Assembly: GCF_000235605.1 (NCBI RefSeq)
Contig: NC_016584.1
Location: 3,212,001 to 3,276,000, forward strand
Reading direction: 5' to 3'
Length of the DNA stretch: 64,000 bases
DNA from: Desulfosporosinus orientis DSM 765
GTDB taxonomy: Bacteria; Bacillota; Desulfitobacteriia; Desulfitobacteriales; Desulfitobacteriaceae
Part shown: positions 1 to 9,616 of the stretch, piece by piece
Layout of the letters: every line of letters begins with the position of its first letter
Numbering within the stretch: the stretch's first letter is position 1
Translations under genes and position numbers: made by a program
The notes under the pieces: model-generated
Databases searched by the model: none
What the model was told of the DNA's origin: nothing
The model's input: the letters and a program-made list of their open reading frames with translations, nothing else

Positions 1-423
1 ATCCGAACTTCGTAGAAGGCTAATTGAACCATGACTTTGCACCATGGTAGCTGGAAGGCTCGGGCGGATTTTAGCAGGGAAAGCGGATTACATGGGGAAG
101 AAGGAATGCTTTTTTAGGTTCTTGCTGCACTAGAGAAATATGCTGAGACTTACTGAATCTTTGGCCAAATCCGCTTGATAAACCATAACAATACAATGTA
201 ACTCTTCATCAAAAAGATATTTAACGCATAGTTAATAGTGCATGTGGTCGAGTCGAATTCCAATAAGTATTCATAGCTCAAATGGCTATTAATGCAATTC
301 TTTTATCAAACATAAATTGAATCTTATAGAGTCCAGAAATTAGTGTCTGAAAAATGACCTGTATTATTTGATACATATTCAAGGCTTTATATAGCTCCTA
401 AGGCCATAGTTTGCTTGGATTAG
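1..423. other. Stretch without recognisable gene
   Basis: No frame gives a protein I recognise. A short inverted repeat (ACCATG ... CCATGGT) lies near position 29-49. The stretch leads into a recombinase relic and is probably decayed DNA. Confidence 0.4.
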
Positions 424-945
424 ACCATTTACAATGATTATCTTAACGGCAAAGGCCCCAACTGGATAGCTAAAGAACTTCAAAAAGAAAAGGTTCCTAA
501 ATGGGAGAGTACGTATAAGTGGTACGAAAGCAGCATCCGAAAAATACTGAACAACGAGAAATACAAAGGGGATGCGTTTCTTTAAAAGACCTACACCATT
601 GATTTCCTTTCGAAGAAGCGGGCTGAGAACGATGGGGATGTTCCTCCGTACTATGTCGAGAACAGCCATCCAGCCATTATTGATAAGGACACCTCGGAAG
701 CAGTCCAGCTTGAAATGGAGAGAAGGAGAGCTTATGCCGAGAAGCATGGGATTCAGAAGGTTGATTATGCTTCTGGTGACAATCCCTTTGCAGGAAAAGT
801 TATTTGTGGAGTTTGCGGTAGGGCTTATGGCAGAAAGGTTTGATGTAGACCTTTACATTAAACTGACGGAAAAGATAACGGTAAACGATGGGAAGTTAGT
901 TGTCGGTTTGCTTGATGGGTCTGAAGTAGAGTGCGAAATTGAATA
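424..945 (+). pseudogene. Large serine recombinase, C-terminal relic
   Basis: This is the degraded 3' part of a large serine site-specific recombinase (integrase of phages and conjugative elements). One frame reads NDYLNGKGPNWIAKEL, then a segment with SIRKILNNEKYKGD, then the start of a zinc ribbon (CGVCGRAYGRK). A TAA at 583-585 and a TGA at 841-843 interrupt it. The frame after the second stop (DVDLYIKLTEKI...) is the usual recombinase C-terminus but lies in another frame, so part of the zinc-ribbon and coiled-coil region is deleted. The N-terminal catalytic serine domain is missing. A second relic of the same family lies near 55.4 kb. The family call is fairly secure; the gene is certainly inactive. 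Confidence 0.75.
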
Positions 946-960
946 GCAGAGTAAAAATTT

Positions 961-1009
961 AAGCCGACTGGGGTGAGTTTAAGGCAATTCACCTCGGTCG
1001 GCTTTTTTT
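961..1009 (+). terminator. Rho-independent terminator
   Basis: AAGCCGAC and GTCGGCTT arms, extended inward by GGGTGA/TCACC, are followed by a run of T. It lies between the recombinase relic and the convergent creatininase gene and could serve either strand. Confidence 0.7.
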
Positions 1010-1071
1010 ATTGGAGAACCACACTAGACTGTAATTGTACGTCGTGGCACATTCACCATCGAAATCCTGTT

Positions 1072-1842
1072 TTATTTGATCAGTTCAAGTACCTCTTCAA
1101 CGATAATGTCAGAGAAAAAGTTTTGTAATTTTTCTCCAGTTTCCTTAGTAGCTATTCGCGGATCGCCGAAATATGCCAAGGGAGCGCCCGCATCAGCGAA
1201 GTTATCTTTGCCATGAGCGAGGCGTTCGAAAAGGTGCTCTCCCTCCCAGTTGGGCTCCAGCTTGCTCAATGCTTCCATATCTACCAATTCAGGATATTTC
1301 AGAAGCATGAAGGAAGTTTCGATTTCACCGGCATGAAGATCCCATTCTGGGTGAGCTCCTTTGCATATTGAACCTACTTGGGGCAATCCTTTGAAAAACC
1401 ATTCAGATAACTTCGCTTTAATTTTTTCATTTTGTTCTGAAGCCCTTCTAATTCCCTCCATCATCGCTTCAGCATTCCTTGGTTCGGCATGACCGCTGAT
1501 AATTACGATTTCGTTAAAACCCCATTTAGCTAAACTCAAGCAAATATCTTCAAAAAGATTAGCCACGGTTCCATATCTTAAGGTAGTGTTCCCGTCAAAA
1601 ACGTTGGCAACATCAGCTAGTCCATAATTTAGTGGCGGAGCTATCAGTGCTTCCATGCCTTTATTTTGTAATTTTGTTGCAGTTCTCTCCGCCAAATCGA
1701 TAGCACTGAGTACATCGGTCGCCGCCGGCAGATGTTGGCCGTGAACTTCGTTTGGACCAACAGGCAACAAAGCAATATTCGTTTTTTCTTCTAATATTTT
1801 GACTTGATTAATGTTCATATTTGGCAAATAGTTAAGTGACAT
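1072..1842 (-). CDS. Creatininase-family amidohydrolase
   Basis: A 256-residue protein of the creatininase / MftE-like family, metal-dependent hydrolases that open cyclic or small amides in the cytoplasm. Visible family marks are PVGPNEVHGQHLPAATDV near residue 27, a GHAEPRN loop near 116 (usually GHGGN) and HAGEIETS near 170, which together supply the His, Asp and Glu metal ligands. Length is typical. The start is the ATG preceded by AGGAGG. It lies about 90 bp downstream of an MFS transporter on the same strand and probably shares its transcript, so uptake followed by hydrolysis of an amide is a reasonable idea. The substrate cannot be told from sequence. Confidence 0.85.
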   Translation of the reverse strand: MSLNYLPNMNINQVKILEEKTNIALLPVGPNEVHGQHLPAATDVLSAIDLAERTATKLQNKGMEALIAPPLNYGLADVANVFDGNTTLRYGTVANLFEDICLSLAKWGFNEIVIISGHAEPRNAEAMMEGIRRASEQNEKIKAKLSEWFFKGLPQVGSICKGAHPEWDLHAGEIETSFMLLKYPELVDMEALSKLEPNWEGEHLFERLAHGKDNFADAGAPLAYFGDPRIATKETGEKLQNFFSDIIVEEVLELIK

Positions 1843-1935
1843 TAAACAGTCCTCCTTTAATTATTAGTAGTATATTTCATAACTTTCAAGCTCTCTTTTA
1901 AATCGTTACTTGAGTTTTTCTTACGAATATATATA

Positions 1936-3126
1936 TTACCTAGAAATTTTCCTTACGCCTATCATCAACAAACCACCAAATATAGAAACAGCTGCGGCAA
2001 AGTAATAGGCTTGTGTCCATCCAAGTGTATCTACGAACATACCAAAGAGAAGTGTAGACATGAAAAGACCTATAAACTGTCCTGTAGTCAAAATACCCAT
2101 GGCTAAACCCATCGTTCTTGGGTCATCAACCACCTCGGAAGCACCTGTAAAAATAACCGGAGGAACCATATTGGGAAAAATTCCAACGAGAACAATTGCA
2201 ATCACGATTGAAGCAGGGAAGTTAGGAATCGAAGCATAAACTAAACCACTGATAATCATGAGTACCACAGTTAACCATTTACGGGATTTCAATTTATCTG
2301 AGAGCGTGCCTGCGAGAACAAGTGTAAAGAGACCAATTAGGCCTATTAATCCGCTTAATTGGGTTGCGGTGCCCATTTCCATGCCTTTAACTTTGGCAAG
2401 GAAGGTAGGCAGAAAGATCATAACACCCTGAAGTGAAACCATAAACATGCAAAAAACCAGAGTGATAATCCAAATGTCCATATTTTTAATCACTTGACCA
2501 AATGGAAGTTTTTCTGCAGCCTCTCCCGTTGCTTGATTTGTTGGTGAATCTACGTTTCTTAGAAATAGGAACCACAATATGATGAATAATAGCGAATAAA
2601 TGGCGGTGAACCACCAAACGCCACGCCAACCAAACGAAGCGATAATACTCGGAGCGGCATTAAACATAACCGTTTGACCCAAAGCAATGTAACAAAGAAA
2701 AATTCCCATTGCTTTGCCACGTTGCTCAGGTGAAAACAATTGTGCCACAATGTTAGGACCTATTGTTGCAAGCATGGTCATAGCAAAACCTTCTATTGCT
2801 CTGCTCATCAGCATTGGAGTAAGCGAATTAGAGTAAACACCTATCAAGGATCCAATCACTAGACAGATCAAGGCTATCAGGCCTAGTTTCCAGTTACCGA
2901 ACTTTGCAACAATAATTCCGGCAGGAATTGAGATAAAAATAGGTATTAGAGAAAAAAATGAGAATACAAAACCACCTTGTGCCGCATTCAGGTTGAACTC
3001 CGCCATTATATTAGGCATAACGGTTGGAACCTTGAACATTGCCAGTGGAGCCGCTGTTGTAGCTAATAGTATGATAATTAGTATAAACCAAGGATTCATT
3101 TTGCTCCTTGCTGCTTGATTATCCAT
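1936..3126 (-). CDS. MFS transporter
   Basis: A 396-residue major facilitator superfamily permease with about 12 hydrophobic helices. The N-terminal half contains PTVMPNIMAEFNLNAAQ and a loop like the family signature (AKFGNWKLG), and a second such loop (SDKLKSRKW) opens the C-terminal half. GGAGG stands about nine bases before the ATG. It is the first gene of a minus-strand unit with the creatininase gene, behind a clear promoter and repeated operator-like sites. The substrate is unknown; organic acids or amides are guesses from the neighbours. Confidence 0.88.
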   Translation of the reverse strand: MDNQAARSKMNPWFILIIILLATTAAPLAMFKVPTVMPNIMAEFNLNAAQGGFVFSFFSLIPIFISIPAGIIVAKFGNWKLGLIALICLVIGSLIGVYSNSLTPMLMSRAIEGFAMTMLATIGPNIVAQLFSPEQRGKAMGIFLCYIALGQTVMFNAAPSIIASFGWRGVWWFTAIYSLLFIILWFLFLRNVDSPTNQATGEAAEKLPFGQVIKNMDIWIITLVFCMFMVSLQGVMIFLPTFLAKVKGMEMGTATQLSGLIGLIGLFTLVLAGTLSDKLKSRKWLTVVLMIISGLVYASIPNFPASIVIAIVLVGIFPNMVPPVIFTGASEVVDDPRTMGLAMGILTTGQFIGLFMSTLLFGMFVDTLGWTQAYYFAAAVSIFGGLLMIGVRKISR

Positions 3127-3188
3127 TTAATTTCATCCTCCAAATCTTTATTGATCAGGAAAAAGTTCACTACCCTCCTTTTTAGTTA

Positions 3189-3214
3189 GATATACCGATA
3201 TACCGATATACCGG
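3189..3214. promoter_or_regulatory. Three tandem GATATACC operator-like repeats
   Basis: The 8-bp unit GATATACC occurs three times head to tail and ends in the palindrome ACCGGT. It sits just downstream of the predicted start point of the MFS/creatininase transcript, where a bound repressor would block transcription. The divergent GntR regulator is the obvious candidate ligand (inference). Confidence 0.55.
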
Positions 3215-3228
3215 TTTGTTTATTAAGA

Positions 3229-3257
3229 AGTATACAATGTTTAAAATAGTCCGTCAA
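3229..3257 (-). promoter_or_regulatory. Sigma-A-type promoter of MFS/creatininase unit
   Basis: On the minus strand TTGACG and TATACT are separated by exactly 17 bases, close to the vegetative consensus. The expected start point falls near 3222, immediately before the operator-like repeats. Confidence 0.65.
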
Positions 3258-3412
3258 CGGTCTTTTAACTATCTTTAATTTAATATGTTAATATTATAGT
3301 CTTGTGTTTATACCACCAAAATAATATAATTAAATTTGAATGTTTATGATGGTTTAGCGTTTATACCTTATGATTGTAATATTTTTTTAATAGAAGTACG
3401 GAGGCGATTTCC

Positions 3413-4099
3413 ATTAATCTATTAAAAGATGAAGCCTATGTATACATCAACGAGTTGATTAATGAAGGCAAAATAAAATATGGAGAAATATATTTTATAA
3501 ATAATATTGCAGCAGAGCTTAATATGTCTCGGACACCTGTTCGAGAAGCGATTCATAAGCTTAGCGATGAAAATAGGATTGATATTCTGCCGAGCCGAGG
3601 GTTCCGGATGCATTACTTAACGGAAGATGAGATTTTGCAGCTGTACCATTTCAGTAGTGCAATTGAAGGCTATTGCGCTGCTCGTCTGGCCGAAACGTAC
3701 AAGTCACAGGGTAACAGTAGCTATGTTGTGCAGTTAAAAGCGCTAGTCGAAAAAATGCGTAGCTCTGATTTAGAACAAATCTCGTTCAAAGAGTTTTATT
3801 TTCTTGACAACGAGTTTCATCGCGTTCTTATTTCATCTTTGGAAGACAACTACTTAATCAATCTCAATGATTCCAAAAAAGGCTTTCCAGATCGTCCAGA
3901 AATACACTTGATAGAAAACTTCATCAGCAAATTAGACATTCTTCAGGCTCATCAAAGGATTTTGGACGCTATTTGCTCCGGAGATCCTGCTGAAGCTTTT
4001 CTGGCTATGTTGTCACACGCGGATATTTTATTACGTTGCTATAAATCTAATAAAAACACTATAGTTTCGATCACGAATGAATATGCCACGGACATTTGA
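3413..4099 (+). CDS. GntR/FCD-family transcriptional regulator
   Basis: A FadR-type GntR repressor of about 228 residues. The winged helix covers roughly residues 1-70 (LNMSRTPVREAIHKL is the recognition region) and is followed by an all-helical FCD ligand domain (FSSAIEGYCAARLAE, FHRVLI). The reading frame is open upstream of the first TTG (3455). The extra residues, NLLKDEAYVYINE, are the normal start of this fold. No ATG, GTG or TTG is available there, but GGAGG at 3400-3404 lies eight bases before an ATT at 3413, so ATT is the likely start. The gene diverges from the MFS/creatininase unit, which it probably controls. Confidence 0.85.
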   Translation: MNLLKDEAYVYINELINEGKIKYGEIYFINNIAAELNMSRTPVREAIHKLSDENRIDILPSRGFRMHYLTEDEILQLYHFSSAIEGYCAARLAETYKSQGNSSYVVQLKALVEKMRSSDLEQISFKEFYFLDNEFHRVLISSLEDNYLINLNDSKKGFPDRPEIHLIENFISKLDILQAHQRILDAICSGDPAEAFLAMLSHADILLRCYKSNKNTIVSITNEYATDI

Positions 4100-4148
4100 A
4101 TTACGCCTTAGTCTACGCATCTTCTTATGTTGTGATTTAGCAGTTAAT

Positions 4149-4183
4149 AGCCCTTGCGTTCTTATTGATTGAATGCAAGGGCT
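4149..4183 (+). terminator. Terminator after the GntR gene
   Basis: AGCCCTTGC and GCAAGGGCT form a perfect stem, extended inward by GTTC/GAAT, followed by a loose T-rich tail. Confidence 0.65.
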
Positions 4184-4405
4184 ACTGTTTCATTTATCGT
4201 TAATCATGGAACTTTAAGTTTTGTTATTGAAATCTCTTGGCTTTTCAAATCATAATTAAGTGGTTAAAAAACCTTAGGCTATTTCCAGTTTCTAGTGCTT
4301 GTTTTTCGAAAATTAATATCCATACTTAAATTTATAAGAGTTTTGATCCATACCCATCATTTACGGATAACGTAATTTGATGCATATTTTTTGGAGGAGA
4401 TGTTT

Positions 4406-6418
4406 GTGAAGATTACCAGACACGTTTGTCCCCTTAATTGTTATGATACTTGCAGTATATTAGCGCATGTAGACAATGACCGGCTTATTAAGGTGTCCGG
4501 TGATCCCCTTCAGTCTTATACACTCGGCACGCTTTGTTCAAAAGGTTATAGCTTAACTGAGCATACTTATCATCCTGATAGAATTCTCTATCCTTTACGG
4601 CAAAGTTCCCGTGGTTCGGAAAATTGGAAGAGGATAACGTGGGAAGAGGCTTTACAAGAGATATCTGGGAAGATTCTCGAGATTTACCAGAAGGATAGCA
4701 ATCTTTTACCTCTAGCACTATTGGATGGGAAGGCCAATACAGGAGTGTTAGCTCGTTCTCTATCGCATATGCTGTCTTCGATAAGTCCGATTACCCAAAT
4801 TGAAAATCCGCATAGCGGGGGGGCAGTATTAGATGCCCAATTACTGGATTTTGGCGGGTATAGTCAAAAGGATCCCGAAGATATGAAAAAGGCAGACCTG
4901 ATTGTTCTCTGGGGTGTAAACCCTGCCTCAACTGCAATTCATCAAATGAGAATTCTACAGCAAGCGCGAAATCGGGGAACGAAAGTTATCCTTATTGATG
5001 TGTTTCCTTCAGTAACAGCGGACAAAGTTGACAAAGCGATTTTCGTCAAACCAGGTGGTGATGGTGCGCTTGCCTTGGCTATCTTACGTGAATTGATGTT
5101 AAAAAGCAGTCTAAACTATCATTTTCTCTTTCGTGAATCGGAAGGATGGGAAAATTTACGGGACTGGCTTTTGGAAACCGATCCAGAACAAATGCGTAAT
5201 GTGGCTGGAATTTCTGGTGAAGTAATTACGTATTTGGCAAACGAAATACGCCGTTGTTCGACAACTGTATTTTGGATTGGTAAAGGGTTACAAAAGTATA
5301 CCAATAGCGGACAAAATATTCGCGCAATACATGCACTTGCTGTTGCTGGTGGGCTTATGAAAGATTGCGGAGGGGGAATTTACACCTCACATTCCGTGGA
5401 TTTTTTGTTTAATGATATATGGGGCTCAGATTTAATAAATAATCGGAAGATGAATTTCTCTTCATTCATGCTTCATCATAAGGCCCTTGACCCCGGCATC
5501 CGAATGCTTTGGGTCACGCAAAGCAATCCGTTGGTCCAAGGAACTGAGCTTCAGGCTTTTCGGAAGATGATGAGCAGTCTGGATTTGATTGTAACAACAG
5601 AACATTTCCTTACTCCGACAGCACGCTATAGTGACATTGTCCTTCCGGCTGCAACATTATTTGAGATGGAAGATATTATAGCAGGAGGCTGGCACCAGTG
5701 GCTTGGTTTGAACGAACAAGCGATTACACCATTGGGAGAGGTACGTTCTGAGTTGGAAATTGCCCAAGCACTATCACGGGTTCTAAATAAAGCGTTCCCT
5801 GGAGTTTGTCCGTTTCCGGCAGATCGTGCAATATCAGATTGGCTTCGCCTGGCAGTTCCCCCGCAATTATGCCGGCAATTGGGAATTGACACCTATAAAG
5901 AATTAAAAAATGGCCCCCAAAAAATTCCGCTAAAGAAGTTAGCAGATAATTCTCAACTACAAAGAAAGTATAGATTCGTCGTCCCCGAAGCGATGGAACT
6001 TGGTTGTCCGGAAATACCGAGTATAATAGCACCGGTATCCCCACCGGAAAGTTATCCATATCGTCTTATCTGTGTGCGCCAAGCGGATCGCCTTAATTCT
6101 CAATTTGGAAATTTAAGTTGGTTACTTGAAGGACAAGTAAGAGATGAAATTATTTTGAACAAGGAATTGGCTGGATTAAAGAAAATTGTTTCCGGGGATC
6201 AGGTATCCGTTTATAACCAATGGGGCGAAATTACGTTAAAAGCCAAAGTGAGCCAAGAGTTTCCTGATAATATTGTTGTTTGTTCGGCCAGGCAGGATTT
6301 AAACGTAAAAAGCATAAACAACCTAATAGGCGGACGTGAAACCGATATGGGGAAAGCTACCAATGGAGTTTTTGATATGGCCTTCCATGAGACATTTGTA
6401 AATATTGTTCGCAGTTAG
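4406..6418 (+). CDS. Cytoplasmic molybdopterin oxidoreductase (module A)
   Basis: Catalytic subunit of the DMSO-reductase superfamily, about 670 residues, without a Tat signal and hence cytoplasmic. The N-terminus carries a 4Fe-4S motif C-x3-C-x3-C (CPLNCYDTC), with the fourth Cys in LGTLCSKG. The cofactor-binding regions follow (ADLIVLWGVNPA near 172, KPGGDGALALA near 224) and a C-terminal barrel closes the protein. GTG at 4406 is preferred because GGAGG lies eight bases upstream; the ATG at 4400 is too close to it. The nearest paralogue in the window is the 33-35 kb enzyme of module B. Its ferredoxin partner is probably the gene at 11.7 kb, which resembles the ferredoxin next to that paralogue. 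Substrate unknown. Confidence 0.88.
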   Translation: MKITRHVCPLNCYDTCSILAHVDNDRLIKVSGDPLQSYTLGTLCSKGYSLTEHTYHPDRILYPLRQSSRGSENWKRITWEEALQEISGKILEIYQKDSNLLPLALLDGKANTGVLARSLSHMLSSISPITQIENPHSGGAVLDAQLLDFGGYSQKDPEDMKKADLIVLWGVNPASTAIHQMRILQQARNRGTKVILIDVFPSVTADKVDKAIFVKPGGDGALALAILRELMLKSSLNYHFLFRESEGWENLRDWLLETDPEQMRNVAGISGEVITYLANEIRRCSTTVFWIGKGLQKYTNSGQNIRAIHALAVAGGLMKDCGGGIYTSHSVDFLFNDIWGSDLINNRKMNFSSFMLHHKALDPGIRMLWVTQSNPLVQGTELQAFRKMMSSLDLIVTTEHFLTPTARYSDIVLPAATLFEMEDIIAGGWHQWLGLNEQAITPLGEVRSELEIAQALSRVLNKAFPGVCPFPADRAISDWLRLAVPPQLCRQLGIDTYKELKNGPQKIPLKKLADNSQLQRKYRFVVPEAMELGCPEIPSIIAPVSPPESYPYRLICVRQADRLNSQFGNLSWLLEGQVRDEIILNKELAGLKKIVSGDQVSVYNQWGEITLKAKVSQEFPDNIVVCSARQDLNVKSINNLIGGRETDMGKATNGVFDMAFHETFVNIVRS

Positions 6419-6440
6419 CAAATATTGTTCATTGTTAGTA
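6402..6440 (+). repeat. Imperfect 20-bp tandem duplication over a stop codon
   Basis: AAATATTGTTCGCAGTTAG is followed at a 20-base period by AAATATTGTTCATTGTTAG. The stop codon of the molybdoenzyme lies in the first unit, so the duplication lengthens the 3' end without changing the protein. Confidence 0.6.
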
Positions 6441-6627
6441 ACAAAGTACAAACTTTTTATAAAAAAATTATACTAAACTACAACTTGATAAAAATATGAG
6501 ATAAGCAATAAAGCGAAAATGAACAAATGAGTATCCTTTTTTTTAGCCTCAGCTACAATTTTATCTACTTTAAATTCATCGTATAGTTAATTGAACTCTA
6601 TTTTTCAACGAAAGAGAGGATACTTGA

Positions 6628-8985
6628 ATGGAGATCTCAAGGCGGAATTTTATTAAGGCAAGTGGAGGGGTCACTGCTTTAGGAATCGTGGGTATTACGC
6701 CTTTTACCGACTGGATTCGTCCAGCATCGGCGGAAGGCGAGGGGCAAGAGAAAATTGCTTACACTTTTCATCCCCCAAACTGTGGAGGTCGTTGTTCTTA
6801 TAAGTGCACTGTCCGTGATGGGAAATTAGTGAAACTTGAGCCAAACGACTGGCCGGATATGGCTCAAAAAAAATGTTGTCTCCGGGGACTGAGTGAAATT
6901 GAACGCAATTACAGTCCGGACCGCTTAAAAACTCCTTTAAAACGTGTTGGGGAAAGAGGAGAAGGCAAGTTTGTCGCTATCTCCTGGGATGAAGCCCTGA
7001 AGACCGTTACTGACAAATTCACGGAAATGATAGAGAAATATGGTGCAAAGTCAATATTATTAGGACAAAGCTCCAACGTCCAGTACCCTTTCAATTCCTT
7101 GGCAGCATTGTTAGGTTTCCAGAACCCATCGCTGGCATTTGCTGGGATCGACTTGGCTCAAGCAAGCGGCATGACTATGGTCATGGGGGTCAATGATACC
7201 GGTACAAACGAGATTACTGACTGGGTAAATTCCAATATGGTTATTTTAGTCGGTAATAATTTATTGGAAACTTCTCTTACCGATTCCGCCTTTTTCTTTG
7301 AAGCCAAAGAAAAAGGTACAAAAATGGTTTGTATTGATCCATGTTATTCCACAACCGCGTCAAAGTGCGATCAATGGATTTCTATCCGTCCCGGAACGGA
7401 CAGCGCTTTATATTTAGGCATGATTAATTTAATACTCAATAATCAATGGTATGATGCAGATTATATTAGTAAATATACAAGCGCTCCATTCTTGATCCGT
7501 CAAGATAACAAAGCCATTATGCGTGAAGGTGACAAATACCTTGTATGGGATAAAAACTCCAATTCGGCTAAACCTTCTGATACTCCAGGAATTACGCCTG
7601 CTTTAGAGGGTGAGTATACTGTTAACGGAGTTACAGTCAAAACTGTCCTCACTGGTTTTATCGAGCATGTGAAGGATTATACTCCTGCCTGGGCGTCCCA
7701 AGTTACGGAAATACCGGAACAAGTTATTACCGATTTAACCAAGGAATATGCTCTCGGCGGACCGGCAGCAATTCAATGGGGCGTAGGCGGTCCGGATAAG
7801 TGGTATAATTCAGACACCACCGGTCGTTTGGGAACCATGGTTGCCGGTTTGACAGGAAATATCGGACGTGTAGGCGGCGGAACAGGTCGTGCAACAAACC
7901 ACATGACCAACTATGCTCACTTTGCTGCCTTCTCAATGCCGCCGTGGCCATTGCCGCCGCAATTTCAGAGTGCGCCTGCTGAGGTTACATCTAGTGCTGA
8001 ATATCCAATGAAACCAACATCGGTTAAGGGATACTTTTTCCAAGGAAATACTCTTCATCAATTCTTAACTAATATGAATGAAACTATAAAATGGGTAAAA
8101 TCCCTGGAATTCATCGTGGGTGTCGACAATCAGCAATGCGATAGTATAAATTACGCAGACATTGTATTACCTGCCTGCTCCTTTTTAGAATCGGAGTATG
8201 ACATTGCTTATCTGACAGCTGACCGCAACCATGTATTGCTGCAGGAGAAAGTTCTTGAGCCTTTGTTTGAAAGCAAGTCAGATTTCCAAATTGAACAGGA
8301 AATTGCCAAAAGAATGGGACTTGACCAATATCTTCCCAAAACCCCCGAAGAATTTGCGCGTAATAGCTTAAAATCGCCGGATCCTATGTTTAAGGGAATA
8401 TCGATTGAGGGACTGAAAGCCAATAAATATGTATTGAAATTGAATGTCCCGAACACACCTTTCGTAGGGTATCTCGATCACAAATTCGGGACACAGTCGG
8501 GCAAGATTGAGCTTTATAACGAGGTGTTCATAGAAAATAATTGTGCGTTCCCAATCTGGGAAGAACCAAATGAAGCAACTCCTTCCAACCCTCTTTTCAA
8601 AAAGTACCCGCTGATGCTGGGAACACCTCATTCCCGCTTCCGTGCCCACTCAACTTTCTCTAATTCCCGCTGGATAAATCAAATCTTAAACGAACCTATT
8701 ATCAGAATCAATCCTAAGGACGCTCAAGCCAGAGGAATCAGCAACAATGATTTCATTGAAGTATTCAATGACCGTGGCAGATTCCAATGCAGATGCAATA
8801 TTGTGAATGATATGCGTCCCGGCATGATTCAGATTCCCGAAGGTTGGTGGTCACGCTACTTCAAGCAAGGTGACTTGCAAGAGGTTACCAACTCGAATTT
8901 GAATCCTAGAGGAGAAAAATTATTTTTCAATAAAGTAATTCCATATTTAGATACGTTGGTCGAAGTAAAGAGAGTGGAGGGGTGA
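6628..8985 (+). CDS. Tat-exported molybdopterin oxidoreductase, catalytic subunit (module A)
   Basis: A 785-residue DMSO-reductase-family catalytic subunit. The first 36 residues are a twin-arginine signal (SRRNFIK, hydrophobic stretch, cleavage near ASA-EG), so it is exported folded with its cofactor. A 4Fe-4S site follows (C-x3-C-x3-C in NCGGRCSYKC, fourth Cys in KKCCLRG). Cofactor-binding segments are visible (VILVGNNLLE, IRPGTDSALYLG, VGVDNQQCDSINYADIVLPA). AGAGGA precedes the ATG. Downstream, almost without gaps, come the FeS subunit, NrfD anchor and TorD chaperone, giving a complete quinol-linked terminal reductase. The architecture fits polysulfide, thiosulfate or DMSO-type reductases; the substrate cannot be assigned. 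Confidence 0.92.
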   Translation: MEISRRNFIKASGGVTALGIVGITPFTDWIRPASAEGEGQEKIAYTFHPPNCGGRCSYKCTVRDGKLVKLEPNDWPDMAQKKCCLRGLSEIERNYSPDRLKTPLKRVGERGEGKFVAISWDEALKTVTDKFTEMIEKYGAKSILLGQSSNVQYPFNSLAALLGFQNPSLAFAGIDLAQASGMTMVMGVNDTGTNEITDWVNSNMVILVGNNLLETSLTDSAFFFEAKEKGTKMVCIDPCYSTTASKCDQWISIRPGTDSALYLGMINLILNNQWYDADYISKYTSAPFLIRQDNKAIMREGDKYLVWDKNSNSAKPSDTPGITPALEGEYTVNGVTVKTVLTGFIEHVKDYTPAWASQVTEIPEQVITDLTKEYALGGPAAIQWGVGGPDKWYNSDTTGRLGTMVAGLTGNIGRVGGGTGRATNHMTNYAHFAAFSMPPWPLPPQFQSAPAEVTSSAEYPMKPTSVKGYFFQGNTLHQFLTNMNETIKWVKSLEFIVGVDNQQCDSINYADIVLPACSFLESEYDIAYLTADRNHVLLQEKVLEPLFESKSDFQIEQEIAKRMGLDQYLPKTPEEFARNSLKSPDPMFKGISIEGLKANKYVLKLNVPNTPFVGYLDHKFGTQSGKIELYNEVFIENNCAFPIWEEPNEATPSNPLFKKYPLMLGTPHSRFRAHSTFSNSRWINQILNEPIIRINPKDAQARGISNNDFIEVFNDRGRFQCRCNIVNDMRPGMIQIPEGWWSRYFKQGDLQEVTNSNLNPRGEKLFFNKVIPYLDTLVEVKRVEG

Positions 8986-8989
8986 TGAT

Positions 8990-9601
8990 ATGACAAAGCT
9001 GGGAATAACGATAGATGTCGGCCGGTGCGTGGGATGTCATACCTGTGCTATGGGCTGTAAAATGCAAAATAATGTGCCAATGGGGATGCTGTGGAATCGT
9101 ATTATTACCGAAGGCGGCGAGAATTTGGACAGCGCTAGCGGCGAATTCCCTAATCTTAACAAATCATGGAGACCTATGGCCTGCATGCATTGCGAAAATG
9201 CTCCGTGCGTTAAAGTCTGTCCGGTCGGAGCCACCTATAAGGCGGAAGACGGAAGAGTCCTCATCAATTATGACCGTTGTATTGGCTGTCGATATTGCAT
9301 GGCTGCTTGCCCGTACAATGCGCGGGTGTTTAACTGGCAGAAGGCAGTCCGGCAGCCTGACTTTAACTACGGAGATGCTCCGGCACGCCCATTAGGGGTT
9401 GCAGAAAAGTGTTCAATGTGTAAAGAACGGACAGACGTAGGCTTGGAGCCGATGTGTGTAGTGGTATGTCCAGCCAAAGCCCGTAAATTTGGGGATTTGG
9501 ACGACCCGAACAGTGAAGTTTCCAAAGCGATCCGCAAGAAAGCTTCTACTCGGCTTCTTGAAGAACTAGGAACAAAACCACAAGTTTATTACTTGCGTTA
9601 A
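8990..9601 (+). CDS. DmsB/NrfC-like four-cluster FeS subunit (module A)
   Basis: A 203-residue electron-transfer subunit with four Cys groups: CVGCHTCAMGC, CENAPCVKVCP, CIGCRYCMAACP and CSMCKERTDV...CVVVCP. Each is expected to contribute to one of four 4Fe-4S clusters that wire the anchor to the catalytic subunit. It has no signal peptide, as is usual for subunits carried across the membrane by the Tat partner. GGAGGGGTG precedes the ATG, four bases after the catalytic gene, so translation is probably coupled. Confidence 0.93.
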   Translation: MTKLGITIDVGRCVGCHTCAMGCKMQNNVPMGMLWNRIITEGGENLDSASGEFPNLNKSWRPMACMHCENAPCVKVCPVGATYKAEDGRVLINYDRCIGCRYCMAACPYNARVFNWQKAVRQPDFNYGDAPARPLGVAEKCSMCKERTDVGLEPMCVVVCPAKARKFGDLDDPNSEVSKAIRKKASTRLLEELGTKPQVYYLR

Positions 9602-9616
9602 AGGAGGAGTGAGAAT

